DNA of 15,077 nucleotides, taken from the NCBI GenBank assembly GCA_910585075.1, contig CAJUED010000024.1:1-15077 (forward strand), written 5' to 3'. Below, piece after piece: positions 5,509 to 14,396 of the stretch. The notes below the pieces were generated by a model that searched no databases, had not been told where the DNA came from, and saw nothing but the letters and a program-made list of their open reading frames with translations. The DNA is from an uncultured Lachnospiraceae bacterium. GTDB lineage: Bacteria > Bacillota > Clostridia > Lachnospirales > Lachnospiraceae. The translations under genes were made by a program, and so were the position numbers. The first letter of the stretch is position 1. Every line of letters begins with the position of its first letter.

Positions 5509-6849
5509 TTATTTTTGCAGATTGGCAAACTTGGTATAATCCGGCAGCCAAACCAGTTCAACGGTTCCTATAGGGCCATTTCTCTGCTTGGCTATGATAA
5601 TCTCCGCAATACCCTTTTTCTCCGAATCTTTGTTGTAATATTCATCCCTGTATATGAACATAACCACGTCCGCATCCTGCTCGATGGCACCCGATTCACG
5701 CAGGTCTGACAGCATAGGCCTGTGGTCAGGCCTCTGCTCCACCGCACGGCTTAGCTGGGATAAAGCAATTACCGGTACATTAAGCTCCCTTGCAAGTGCC
5801 TTAAGGGAACGGGATATATCCGATATTTCCTGCTGACGGGAATCGGAACCGCGCCCGCTTCCTGACATCAGCTGCAGGTAATCAATGATAATCATATTCA
5901 GGTTGTGCTCAAGCTTGTATTTTCTGCACTTTGAACGCAGCTCCGGAACGCTGATACCGGGCGTATCGTCAATGATAAGATTGGATTTCCCGATTATGCC
6001 CGCGCCCTCTATCAGTTTTTCCCACTCCGCATCCGTCAGATTACCTGTACGCAGATGCTGGGAATCCACTCTGGATTCCAGGGAAAAAAGTCGGTTTACC
6101 AGCTGCTCTTTGCTCATTTCCAGACTGAATATGGCAATTGTCTCATTTAACTTAAAGGCCACATGCTGGGCTATATTCAGCACAAAGGCCGTTTTTCCCA
6201 TGGAAGGCCTTGCCGCTACTAAAATTAAATCGGATGGCTGCATACCGGCTGTCCTGTAATCCAAATCAATAAAGCCTGTAGCCACGCCCGTTACATTTCC
6301 GTTGTTTTTGGAAGCCTTCTCAATCTTGTCCATGGCGTTCATAACTACCTGTCTGATTGGGACGAACTCACCGGTATTCCTCTTTTGCACCAGCTCAAAA
6401 ACACGTTTTTCCGTATCTTCTAAAATCGTCTCAAGGCTTTCATTCCCCACATAACAGGTGTTGGCAATCTCCTCATTTAAGCGAATCAACTTCCTGAGGG
6501 TTGCCTTTTCCGCCACAATATTGGCGTAATACTTAATGTTCGCCGAAGTATAGTAGGAGGAAAGCAAATCTTTCATGAACTCAAGGCTGCTGACCTCCGG
6601 CGGCACATTCTTTTCTTTCAGCCTGTTCTGCAATACCACCAAGTCTACCGGCTTACCTTCATCATTTAATTCCACCATGGTGTCAAACAATACCCCGTAT
6701 TGTTTGCCGTAGAAATCCTCTCCCCTGATGATTTCAGATGCAATGGTGATGGCCTCCCTGTCCATGAGCATGGAACAAATCACCGACTGCTCCGCTTCCA
6801 TGCTGTGGGGCAGCACCCGCTTTAAAAGCGCTTCTTCCGTCCCTGGCAT
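5509..6849 (-). CDS. dnaB: Replicative DNA helicase DnaB
   Basis: A 446-residue hexameric 5'-3' helicase that unwinds DNA at the replication fork (called DnaC in Bacillus subtilis). The N-terminal DnaB domain starts LPHSMEAEQSVICSMLMD (13-30). The RecA-like C-terminal domain has Walker A ARPSMGKT (213-220), Walker B IIIDYLQLM (320-328), SQLSRAVEQRP (364-374) and the arginine-finger region KQRNGPIG (421-428). The length is normal and no intein is present. It starts 14 bases after rplI, behind a GGGGGAAG ribosome binding site, and is the last gene of the operon before a clear terminator. Confidence 0.98.
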   Translation of the reverse strand: MPGTEEALLKRVLPHSMEAEQSVICSMLMDREAITIASEIIRGEDFYGKQYGVLFDTMVELNDEGKPVDLVVLQNRLKEKNVPPEVSSLEFMKDLLSSYYTSANIKYYANIVAEKATLRKLIRLNEEIANTCYVGNESLETILEDTEKRVFELVQKRNTGEFVPIRQVVMNAMDKIEKASKNNGNVTGVATGFIDLDYRTAGMQPSDLILVAARPSMGKTAFVLNIAQHVAFKLNETIAIFSLEMSKEQLVNRLFSLESRVDSQHLRTGNLTDAEWEKLIEGAGIIGKSNLIIDDTPGISVPELRSKCRKYKLEHNLNMIIIDYLQLMSGSGRGSDSRQQEISDISRSLKALARELNVPVIALSQLSRAVEQRPDHRPMLSDLRESGAIEQDADVVMFIYRDEYYNKDSEKKGIAEIIIAKQRNGPIGTVELVWLPDYTKFANLQK

Positions 6850-6863
6850 TTACCATCTTCCCC

Positions 6864-7310
6864 CTATTTCTCAACTACCTTTACCTTCAGCGTGCCGGTT
6901 ACGCTGGGATGTAATTTCACTCCCACCTCAAACACGCCAAAGTTTTTGATGGCCTCCGGAAGAATGATCTTTTTCTTGTCAATTTCTTTACCGCACTGCT
7001 CCTTATAGCCCTGTGCGATTTCCTTTGTGGAGACAGAGCCGAAGGTTCTTCCGCCCTCTCCCGCCTTGATAGATAGAACAACCTCATCCTTTGCCATTTC
7101 AGCAGCAAAGGCCTGGGCCGCTTCAAGCTGCTCCTTTGCCAGTTTGGCCTCATTTGCCTTTTTCAGCTTAAGATCATTTAAGTTCTTATTGTTGGCCTCA
7201 ATTCCCAACTTTTTAGGTAAAACAAAATTCCTTGCATATCCATCATTTACATTTACAATCTCATCCTTTTTACCAAGGCTTTTTACATCTTCTAATAATA
7301 TTACTTTCAT
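6864..7310 (-). CDS. rplI: 50S ribosomal protein L9
   Basis: A 148-residue L9 with the N-terminal rRNA-binding domain: MKVILLEDVKSLGKKDEI, then NVNDGYARNFVLPKKLG, the family signature. A long connecting helix (about 41-75) and a C-terminal domain ending GTLKVKVVEK follow. The length is typical. GGAGG stands 8 bases before the ATG. The 36-base gap to gdpP and the 14-base gap to dnaB indicate one transcript, the standard order in Firmicutes. Confidence 0.98.
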   Translation of the reverse strand: MKVILLEDVKSLGKKDEIVNVNDGYARNFVLPKKLGIEANNKNLNDLKLKKANEAKLAKEQLEAAQAFAAEMAKDEVVLSIKAGEGGRTFGSVSTKEIAQGYKEQCGKEIDKKKIILPEAIKNFGVFEVGVKLHPSVTGTLKVKVVEK

Positions 7311-7346
7311 CCGTTCATCCTCCGTCTGTAAATTTATACTCGGAAA

Positions 7347-9410
7347 TCATTCCGTCCCAAGCTCCCCGTCCTGGATCATCTTGTCCAGGGTTTGCTTAAC
7401 CGCGCCGATTCCTTCAAAAATAGAAACATCTCTCAATTGGCAGCCTGCCGCGCTTAAATGGCCGCCTCCTCCCATTTTTTCCATGATAACCTGTACATTA
7501 ACCTCGTCAATGGAACGGGCGCTGACAAAAATCTGATTCTGATATTCCGTCAAAACAAAGCTTGCCTTCACTCCTCTGATGTTCAGCAGCTCGTTGGCTG
7601 CCTGGGCCCCTACTATGGTAGGACTTTCCAGTCCCTCGCTGGTACATATAGATATGGCAAACACATTTTTGTAAATTTCCGCCTGGCCTACCGCATCCGC
7701 CCTGGCCTTATATTCAATCGCATTTTCCCGGAACAGTTTACGCACTCTCGTCACATCTGCGCCGTTTCTCCGAAGGAAAGCCGCCGCCTCGAAGGTCCTG
7801 ACACCGGTCTTAGTCATAAAATTGTCCGTGTCAATCATAATACCCGAATACATGCAGTCCGCTTCCTCCGCCGTAATTCGAATGTTCTCCCCTATATACT
7901 GCAAAATTTCCGATACCATCTCACAAGCGGAAGACGCATATGCCTCCACATAAGATAATGTAGCATTTTCAATGCTTTCCGTTCCCTGCCTGTGATGATC
8001 CAGCACCACAATGGATTTACACATCCGCAATAGCTCCGGACATTCGGTAATGCTGGGCTTATTCACATCCACCACCACCAGCGCGGTGTCGCTGCCTGCA
8101 TATTCCACGGCCTGCTGGCTTGTTATGATTGATTCCTCATCATATTCCTCATGATTCTTCATCAGGTCAACCATTGGCTTTAAGGAAGCGCTCACATCAT
8201 TTAATACAATGTGGGCCCTGCGCTGTAGCGTAGTGGCTATCCGATAGATGCCGACAGCAGCTCCAAAGCTGTCGCCGTCTGCAAATCTATGTCCCATAAT
8301 CAGCACATTTTCCTTGCCGGATATAATTTCCCGAAGGGCCTGCGCTTTTACTCTTGCCTTCACCCTTGTATTTTTCTCCACCTGCTGGCTCTTTCCGCCA
8401 TAATAGGTGATATTTTCCGGCGTTTTTACAACCGCCTGATCGCCGCCGCGCCCTAAAGCAAGATCAATTGCATTACGGGCAAATTCATAATTCTGTGCGT
8501 AGGTAAATCCATCAAAACCAAGACCGATACTTATGGTCACAGCCATCTCATTGCCTATATTAACAGTTTTAACATCCTCTAAAATATCAAACCGGCTTTC
8601 CCTTAAAACCTGTGTAGCCTTCTTGCGCAGGACAATCATATACTTGTCCTTCTCAATCTTCTTGCAAATCCCGTCAAGGGCTGCAATGTACTTATTAATC
8701 TTCCGATCTATCAACGCTGTGAGCAGGGAACGACGCACTTCTTCAATGCTTTCAAGGGCCTCCTCATAATTATCCAGATAGAGCAGTCCCACTGCAAGAC
8801 TCTGATCATCCACCTCCTGCAGGGCAATCTTAAGGGCAGTCTCATCAAACAAATAAAAGGCTATCAGATACCCCTCATAATCCCTGGCATTGACAATATC
8901 GCTGCTCTCAAGCATCTCCCGCATGGAAATCCTGCGCATTTTTGCGGCGTAATTGCTCTCCTCATAGACCACATCAAGCTCCGTAAACTCTGTTTCCCCC
9001 GGAAGCTTATCTCTTGTAATAGAGGGAAAAAGGGAAGTAATGGACTTCCTGTAGCCTTTTCCCTTATGTACTACCTGTTCAAAGGCCTCGTTCGTCCAGA
9101 TAACATGCCCCTCATCATCCAATATGGCGTAGGGTATTTCCAGTTCCCGCAGGAGCACCTTCTGCACCTGCCCATATTGGGTGGCAAAGCTCACCATTTC
9201 ATTCATGATCACCGGTCGGTTATAATACTGCAAAAACAGCACCACCATAAAATAAATAAGCGCAAAACCGGTTACCACCAGACCTGCAGGTACGCTGAAA
9301 AGGTACACCACCAGATTAACCAGCAATAATAGCAATCCTAAATATAAAGAAGTCTGCACATATCTTTTCAGCCTTCCCTTTAGCTTAATCTTGTTTTTTA
9401 TTGGAGCCAT
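7347..9410 (-). CDS. gdpP: Cyclic-di-AMP phosphodiesterase GdpP (DHH-DHHA1)
   Basis: A 687-residue membrane enzyme that hydrolyses c-di-AMP to pApA and so affects potassium balance, cell wall stress and beta-lactam tolerance. Two membrane segments lie at about 22-62. A PAS-like domain follows (EIPYAILDDEGHVIWTNEAF from 91), then a degenerate GGDEF domain (about 200-330; KIEKDKYMIVL replaces the GGDEF motif, as in the family). The DHH part has MGHRFADGDSFGAA with His374, Asp378 and Asp380, then Asp448, the DHH motif at 471-473 and Asp527 in MIDTDNF. DHHA1 has GGGGHLSAAG from 647. All metal ligands expected for activity are present. It is the first gene of an operon with rplI and dnaB, with its own promoter. 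Confidence 0.96.
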   Translation of the reverse strand: MAPIKNKIKLKGRLKRYVQTSLYLGLLLLLVNLVVYLFSVPAGLVVTGFALIYFMVVLFLQYYNRPVIMNEMVSFATQYGQVQKVLLRELEIPYAILDDEGHVIWTNEAFEQVVHKGKGYRKSITSLFPSITRDKLPGETEFTELDVVYEESNYAAKMRRISMREMLESSDIVNARDYEGYLIAFYLFDETALKIALQEVDDQSLAVGLLYLDNYEEALESIEEVRRSLLTALIDRKINKYIAALDGICKKIEKDKYMIVLRKKATQVLRESRFDILEDVKTVNIGNEMAVTISIGLGFDGFTYAQNYEFARNAIDLALGRGGDQAVVKTPENITYYGGKSQQVEKNTRVKARVKAQALREIISGKENVLIMGHRFADGDSFGAAVGIYRIATTLQRRAHIVLNDVSASLKPMVDLMKNHEEYDEESIITSQQAVEYAGSDTALVVVDVNKPSITECPELLRMCKSIVVLDHHRQGTESIENATLSYVEAYASSACEMVSEILQYIGENIRITAEEADCMYSGIMIDTDNFMTKTGVRTFEAAAFLRRNGADVTRVRKLFRENAIEYKARADAVGQAEIYKNVFAISICTSEGLESPTIVGAQAANELLNIRGVKASFVLTEYQNQIFVSARSIDEVNVQVIMEKMGGGGHLSAAGCQLRDVSIFEGIGAVKQTLDKMIQDGELGTE

Positions 9411-9460
9411 CCCGACAAAATTCCTCTGTTGTTCATATATTTAAAAAATTACACTTACTT

Positions 9461-9489
9461 AGTATAACATTTTTTCATAAAATTTTCCA
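9461..9489 (-). promoter_or_regulatory. Promoter of the gdpP-rplI-dnaB operon
   Basis: Read on the - strand: -35 TGGAAA (9484-9489), 17-base spacer, -10 TATACT (9461-9466) preceded by TGT, which makes an extended -10. It lies about 50 bases before the gdpP ATG in AT-rich DNA. Confidence 0.65.
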
Positions 9490-9548
9490 CCTTATTATTT
9501 AGAAGCTTTTAGACAGAATACTGCCAAATCCTGTTTTTTTCTCCATCC

Positions 9549-9611
9549 GGCCTGACATAGGGCGGGTTACAAACTATGCTCCTTCGTCAGGCCCACAGGT
9601 ACTCGGACCTG
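9549..9611. repeat. Inverted repeats downstream of the ABC exporter operon
   Basis: GGCCTGAC (9549-9556) is the reverse complement of GTCAGGCC (9586-9593), with CATAG/CTATG nested inside. A smaller hairpin CAGGT/ACCTG lies at 9596-9611. There is no U tract after the stem on the - strand, so this is not a clear intrinsic terminator, though it sits where the exporter transcript should end. Confidence 0.5.
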
Positions 9612-9637
9612 CCCCAACCTGTTTTCAGATAAAATCC

Positions 9638-10708
9638 TCAGAAAAACATTTCCAGGTAATAGGTTGCAGGAAATATTTTGGAAATCCACCCAAGGGCCGG
9701 CAGATAGTTTTCCATACGTACAAACACCGGGCTAAACAGGCAGCTTCCCACCATAAGCGCCGGAAGAAGTCCATACAAAACACGGCTGCTTTTGATAAAT
9801 AGGTTCAAAATACGTACATAAAGTTCAAGTACTATGGCATAGGCTAAAAAGGCCATGATTTCTTTTCCAATACTAATCTGCCTGCCAAAAAGCCCCTGAA
9901 GCAGCACGCAAAGGCCCCCCGCTGCAACGCTCCCGAATACGGCCACATGCAAATAGCCTGACTTAAGCCTTCTCCCCCATGGCCCCTGCAGCCCCTGCCA
10001 AATCCGCTCCTGCTCCAGACAGTTTCCAAGCCCCAAAAGACACATGAAAAATATCATCACTGCCATACATCCCCTGAGCGGACTTAATGTTTCCGGTTCT
10101 TTACCGCTTTTTTCATTGGTTGTCTCATAAACAAAATGAAAGGTGCTGCCACCCTCTACATATTGCCGGTTTAAGTAAAGCAGTCTTTCCATATCCGCTT
10201 CCCCGACTTCATAGCCTTTTTCCACGGGGAAGTCCTGAGCACACTCCTTCCGATACTCCCTGAGGATATCCTGAGACAGCATTTCAAACAGGTTAACAAA
10301 TACTATCTCATAAGATATCTTATGGGCGGAGGACGCCGGGGAATAGTAAAGTTTTACCTGGCCTTTTGCTTTTCCTTCAAGAAGTTCTTCATAGAAATTC
10401 TCAGGCAATTCATAACCGCACTCTAAGGAACCATTTTCCACCGCTCTTACCATTTCATCCCTGTCGCTAAAGCCCTGAAATTGAAAAATGCCATCTTCCG
10501 CCTCCAGTCTTTCCAGCAGCTCCCTGCCCTTTTCATCCGCCCAACAGACTCCTGCGGTTATTCCCCTGTAACTGTTTTCCCCGTCCGCATCCTTTCTTCC
10601 TGCTGCGCCTGCCGCCACTGCCGCTATCATCAGAAAGATTATCCACCATCTATGTTTTAACATATACTGCTTCACAAGTATTCCATATATTCGTAATCTG
10701 CTTTCCAT
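9638..10708 (-). CDS. ABC-2 type exporter permease, second subunit
   Basis: A 356-residue membrane protein, last gene of a three-gene ABC exporter operon. One N-terminal membrane segment (about 20-36) follows the basic stretch KQYMLKHRWW. A large extracytoplasmic region comes next (about 37-210). Then there are about five membrane segments (about 212-230, 253-272, 281-303, 309-328 and one near the end). This is the layout of ABC-2 permeases of the DrrB/YhgE kind. I chose the ATG at 10706-10708 because GGAGG (10714-10718) stands 5 bases before it; an ATG four codons upstream overlaps that site and has no good one of its own. The gap to the first permease is 35 bases. It probably pairs with that permease; the substrate is unknown. 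Confidence 0.82.
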   Translation of the reverse strand: MESRLRIYGILVKQYMLKHRWWIIFLMIAAVAAGAAGRKDADGENSYRGITAGVCWADEKGRELLERLEAEDGIFQFQGFSDRDEMVRAVENGSLECGYELPENFYEELLEGKAKGQVKLYYSPASSAHKISYEIVFVNLFEMLSQDILREYRKECAQDFPVEKGYEVGEADMERLLYLNRQYVEGGSTFHFVYETTNEKSGKEPETLSPLRGCMAVMIFFMCLLGLGNCLEQERIWQGLQGPWGRRLKSGYLHVAVFGSVAAGGLCVLLQGLFGRQISIGKEIMAFLAYAIVLELYVRILNLFIKSSRVLYGLLPALMVGSCLFSPVFVRMENYLPALGWISKIFPATYYLEMFF

Positions 10709-10743
10709 TTCAGCCTCCATAGCCTATACAACGGTTCGGCGAG

Positions 10744-12000
10744 TCAGTTCCGCAAAGGGCTGAGCCCCGCCCACCGGAGATGCTTTTTACTCTGCAGCAC
10801 CGCCGCTGCGGCTCCCACTGTCAGGGAAACCACCGGCATAACCAAAAGCCCCACTGCCATTCCCCCCACAGAGCGCCAAAACCGGCGCTGCAAAATAGCC
10901 GTCAAGCTCTCCATCCACAGCTTGTACGGCACATACGTCCCCGCCTTTTCCACCCATAGGGGCAGAAACGCGGATGGAATAAACACACCGGCTGCTGCCA
11001 TCATTGCCATCAGCACCACGAAGCAGATGCCAATCCCTCCCGTGTGATTTCCCACAAGCTGAAACAAAAGTCTGATAAATGCTCCAACCACAAACCAAAT
11101 CACCGGCAAAAAAAGCCAGCAGGCTCCCGGCCGAAAGGAACTGCCAGGCGCTTTTGCAAAAAGCACCCCCACCGGCACCGTAAAGCATGTACAGAGAACA
11201 GCAAAAATCCCTGAGAAAGCCGCTGTCTCTATCAAATACCTTTCTCCCGGCCGGATTCCCCTGCTCTCTATGAGCATCTCACGCTCTCCCCTTTCCACCT
11301 GCATATACCTTCCAAAGGAAAGCCCTGCAAAAGACAAAAACGCCAGCAGCAAAGCCACCGCATAATAATCTGTCAGGTTCACCCCTTTTACCGCCTCCAC
11401 CTCTATTTCCTTTAGCAAAGAAATTCTGTTTAGCGCATAGGAGAGATAAGCGGCATTCAAATACTCCTCCGCCTCCGAAATCTTATCTCTCCGGCCTTGT
11501 TCCTCCCAGAAAGCATCCGCCGCATAAATTCCTGCCTGGGCAGTGGTTAAAAGCCTTGCCCCTGCATTTGACAGCTCTGCGAAAACCATCGTCTCCATTT
11601 CGCTGTGGGAAGCATCCAGCAAAATACTGGCCGGAATATTTTCTCCGGACAAAATGCTGTCAATCAGCCCCTCCGGGAGAAGTACGGCCGCATAAATCTC
11701 TCCCTCATCAAGCTTTCTTCTGGCTTCCTCCTCTGACAAAAGAGAAAAAGATACGGTATCCTTAATGCTGTCCATAGATCCCACAAACCTGACCAGCATA
11801 TCGGCCGTACTGTCCTCTCCTGCGGCCACAACGCCTACACGAATCTCCTTTACCGCCTTTTCGCCATATACAGCCTTCGCCGCACAGGCCCCAATGCCAA
11901 GCAAAACAAGCCCAAATAAAAAAGTTTCCAGGACAATGGCAGGCAGAATCCCTATAAATTTTTTTACGTTTAACTTAAAAAAGCACCATCTGCAATACAT
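10744..12000 (-). CDS. ABC-2 type exporter permease, first subunit
   Basis: A 418-residue membrane protein with an N-terminal membrane segment (about 17-41), an extracytoplasmic domain (about 42-209) and five further membrane segments (about 210-230, 257-283, 294-314, 321-345, 376-402). The outer domain has a fold-like pattern IRVGVVAAGEDSTAD ... FSLLSEEEARRKLDEGEIYAAVLLPEG, seen in ABC-2 permeases that carry such a domain after the first helix. AAAGGA precedes the ATG by four bases. The second permease follows after 35 bases, and the ATPase gene precedes it by 71 bases. The two permeases have the same architecture and probably form a heterodimer. The substrate cannot be told: drugs, lipids and peptides are all handled by such exporters. 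Confidence 0.85.
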   Translation of the reverse strand: MYCRWCFFKLNVKKFIGILPAIVLETFLFGLVLLGIGACAAKAVYGEKAVKEIRVGVVAAGEDSTADMLVRFVGSMDSIKDTVSFSLLSEEEARRKLDEGEIYAAVLLPEGLIDSILSGENIPASILLDASHSEMETMVFAELSNAGARLLTTAQAGIYAADAFWEEQGRRDKISEAEEYLNAAYLSYALNRISLLKEIEVEAVKGVNLTDYYAVALLLAFLSFAGLSFGRYMQVERGEREMLIESRGIRPGERYLIETAAFSGIFAVLCTCFTVPVGVLFAKAPGSSFRPGACWLFLPVIWFVVGAFIRLLFQLVGNHTGGIGICFVVLMAMMAAAGVFIPSAFLPLWVEKAGTYVPYKLWMESLTAILQRRFWRSVGGMAVGLLVMPVVSLTVGAAAAVLQSKKHLRWAGLSPLRN

Positions 12001-12052
12001 AATTTCCTTTCACCGCGCTAAAAAATGTAATTTCCCGTAACAGTCCGAACCA

Positions 12053-12070
12053 GGTCAGCCTGGCTGAACC
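12053..12070 (-). other. Small intercistronic hairpin in the ABC operon
   Basis: GGTCAGC and GCTGAACC form a seven-pair stem with one bulge and a CTG loop, between the ATPase stop and the first permease. It could tune processing or relative expression of the subunits; there is no U tract. Confidence 0.3.
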
Positions 12071-12071
12071 A

Positions 12072-12767
12072 TTATAATTCTTCTGACAAGCCAAACCCTT
12101 GTGAAAAGATTTCCGACACGGATATCCCCTCCGGAACCGGCTCTGCCACTCCGTCTTTAATTATCCAAAGATTCCGACACAGTCCAAGCTCTCCCTCGTC
12201 ATGGCTGCTGAGCAAAACGCTGCCGCCCTTTTGTATAAAATCCTTGATATAGATTTTCAACTCCTGCTTAAACACCAGATCTAATGCTGCGCTTGGTTCA
12301 TCCATAAACAATATCTTCGGCTGGTGCAGCAGTGCGCACACAATGTTCACCCTTTTTTCCATACCGCCGGACAAATTCTTAACCCTTTCCTTGTAAAATT
12401 CTTTTATTTGAAATTGAAGACTTAATGTCTCAAGCCGCCTGCAGTTTTCCTTATAATCCCCAAAACTGGCCCATAGCTTTAAATTATCCGCAACAGTCAG
12501 TTCCCGCATAAGGACGCTTTCCTGAGGGATATAACCTGTATACATAGCCATCTGTCTGACCGGATTGTCAATCTTAGCACCGTCCAGAAACAGTTCTCCG
12601 CCGTCCGCCTTTTCCACCCCGGCCAGTATCCGAAGAAGGGTGGATTTACCACACCCGTTGGCGCCGATAATTCCCGTGCACCGACCTGATTTTGCCGTAA
12701 GGGATACCTGCTTTAAAACCTGTTTTTTTCCATACCGCTTTTTGATATTTTTAATTTCCAGTTCCAT
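12072..12767 (-). CDS. ABC transporter ATP-binding protein
   Basis: A 231-residue cytoplasmic ATPase with all motifs intact: Walker A GANGCGKS (35-42), Q-loop Gln82 in YIPQE, signature LSGGM (132-136), Walker B ILFMDEPSAALD (152-163) and switch histidine His189 in LLSSHDEGE. It starts MELEIKNIKKRYGKKQVLK behind AAGGA. It is the first gene of the exporter operon and drives the two ABC-2 permeases that follow. By similarity of motifs it belongs to the drug/export-type ATPases (CcmA/DrrA kind). Its short C-terminus (residues 210-231) carries no extra domain. No convincing promoter is seen in the 165 bases upstream. Confidence 0.93.
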   Translation of the reverse strand: MELEIKNIKKRYGKKQVLKQVSLTAKSGRCTGIIGANGCGKSTLLRILAGVEKADGGELFLDGAKIDNPVRQMAMYTGYIPQESVLMRELTVADNLKLWASFGDYKENCRRLETLSLQFQIKEFYKERVKNLSGGMEKRVNIVCALLHQPKILFMDEPSAALDLVFKQELKIYIKDFIQKGGSVLLSSHDEGELGLCRNLWIIKDGVAEPVPEGISVSEIFSQGFGLSEEL

Positions 12768-12832
12768 GTAATTTATCCTTTTTACGCTTCACATGCTCCC
12801 TGCACACGCTACGCGGCGCTTTGTCTTCCTGC

Positions 12833-12852
12833 GCTGTGAGCTGTGAGCTGTG
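12833..12852. repeat. Seven-base tandem repeat upstream of the ABC operon
   Basis: GCTGTGA occurs twice in direct succession, followed by a third partial copy GCTGTG. It lies in the leader or promoter region of the exporter operon. Confidence 0.6.
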
Positions 12853-12865
12853 CTTTGGCCGTCTT

Positions 12866-12896
12866 CTAAAATAAGGCAGTGGAATACTCCACCGCC
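12866..12896 (-). terminator. Terminator of the membrane-anchored protein gene
   Basis: Read on -, GGCGGTGGA (12888-12896) pairs with TCCACTGCC (12875-12883) with one G-U pair and a four-base loop, followed by TTATTTTA. It lies 37 bases after the stop at 12933 and separates that gene from the ABC operon. Confidence 0.85.
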
Positions 12897-12932
12897 CTAT
12901 CATCATAATACGAAAAGAAAATGCTGTCCATC

Positions 12933-14396
12933 TTAATAATACAAATTCTCGCTGATATCCCAGAGAATATCATACCAGTCGTCCTCTGTGAGTTCCATCA
13001 CATTGACCTTTTCCCCTTCCGGCTTTACAATTTCTTCTTCATATGCATTGGAAAACAGAATGTCCCCCCGCAGAAGCTCCTCCCCGTCAAGCTCTAAGGT
13101 ATCAATCTCAATTGTAAATTCGACGCCCGGCTTATCCTCCCTGACGCCCCCTTCCAGCAGCACTTCATCATAATAATCAGTGAGTTCAAAACGGAAATCT
13201 CCATCCCTTTTGCTTTTTTCTATGCTGAGGGTGGACTCATCGCCGTCTGCGTCCAGTTCATAGTCGGCCAGATACTTGTCTCCCTCCATGCTGCCCGTTC
13301 TGATAAGTGAAAACTCCGTACTGTCAGAGGAAAGGCTCAGCTCCATATTTTCAAGAGGGAAATTACCTCCTTCCATGTTCCATTCAAAGACCACGTCCTT
13401 GTCCTTGCAGTAAATCTGTGCAAGCACATCTTTATAAATATAAAACTCGATATCCGTATCGCCTTCTTTTACCAGCTCATCCGCCCAGCCCTCAAGAATC
13501 TTTGAAGGATCGTCATATTCAAGCATCTCCTCCACGCTGGCATAGCCTTCCATTCCCATGATCATTTGATTTACATAGTTTCGGAAGGACTCATTACCTT
13601 CGTAAACATCCCTGCAGGTAAGGACCACATCAGCTGCCTGATTTCCTGCGATTGTCAGGACATAACCTTTACAGCTTCTTGCTTTTCCGTCAACTGTCAG
13701 CTTTTTGCTGTCGGTTTTCCTTACCTCCGTCTCCTTCATCATGTCAAGGACGGCATCCCGAATTTCCTTCCCCGCGCTCTCCAGTTCCTCATTTGTGTTT
13801 CCTGTATCTTTGCTTCCCATGTTCAGAGCCTTCAGCCCCTCAACAATCTCCTCCTCCAGGTCGTATTCCAGAGCCAGTCTTTCAATATCCTCATCAAAAG
13901 TGGTGCGGTCTACGAAAAATACTTTGTCGATAAGGTTCGGCGCTCCCAAAAGGATTTCATCCTCATCCACATACAAATCCGCCTCCAGGAAAGAAAAGCC
14001 GTAATAGCCGATGTCCATGTGGGCATTGTAAAGTTCCTGTCGGGCATTTATCTCCATGCCTACCTGCACGGAATCAACTGCCGTCAGCTCCGCCTCTATA
14101 TAGGCCTGCCCATCCTCAAACATATTCTCATAACCGTCTATTTTCCATGCGTCCCCCATTGCTTCCATACTATCCGCAAAGGCTTTGGTCATGGCTTTTA
14201 CCACTACATCGCTTTTATTTCCCAAAACGCCTGTAGCAAATGCCACACAGGCCACAATCACCACCAAAACGACGCAGACTGCGGCAGGGATAACAAACTT
14301 GATTATGTCTTTTTTCGGTTTCTTTCCCTCACTATTTCCGCCAAGCTGCGCTGTATTTTCAGGTGCCATCACATTTTTTTCCATCTCGTCCATCAT
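12933..14396 (-). CDS. Membrane-anchored acidic extracytoplasmic protein of unknown function
   Basis: A 487-residue protein with a short cytoplasmic head ending in basic KKPKKD, one membrane segment (about 32-56, FVIPAAVCVVLVVIVACVAF) and a large, strongly acidic outer domain with many alternating hydrophobic residues, suggesting beta structure. It has no lipobox at a signal peptidase II position, no LPxTG and no known catalytic motif. I do not recognise the family with confidence; similarly arranged proteins of unknown function are frequent in Lachnospiraceae. AAGGGGG stands so close to the first ATG (3 bases) that the second Met, directly after it, may be the real start. It is followed by its own terminator and lies upstream of the ABC exporter, a location that does not prove a shared function. 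Confidence 0.8.
   Translation of the reverse strand: MMDEMEKNVMAPENTAQLGGNSEGKKPKKDIIKFVIPAAVCVVLVVIVACVAFATGVLGNKSDVVVKAMTKAFADSMEAMGDAWKIDGYENMFEDGQAYIEAELTAVDSVQVGMEINARQELYNAHMDIGYYGFSFLEADLYVDEDEILLGAPNLIDKVFFVDRTTFDEDIERLALEYDLEEEIVEGLKALNMGSKDTGNTNEELESAGKEIRDAVLDMMKETEVRKTDSKKLTVDGKARSCKGYVLTIAGNQAADVVLTCRDVYEGNESFRNYVNQMIMGMEGYASVEEMLEYDDPSKILEGWADELVKEGDTDIEFYIYKDVLAQIYCKDKDVVFEWNMEGGNFPLENMELSLSSDSTEFSLIRTGSMEGDKYLADYELDADGDESTLSIEKSKRDGDFRFELTDYYDEVLLEGGVREDKPGVEFTIEIDTLELDGEELLRGDILFSNAYEEEIVKPEGEKVNVMELTEDDWYDILWDISENLYY

Noticed and set aside
9549..9593. Intrinsic terminator of the ABC operon
   Set aside because: The stem is good, but the loop is long and no U tract follows on either strand.
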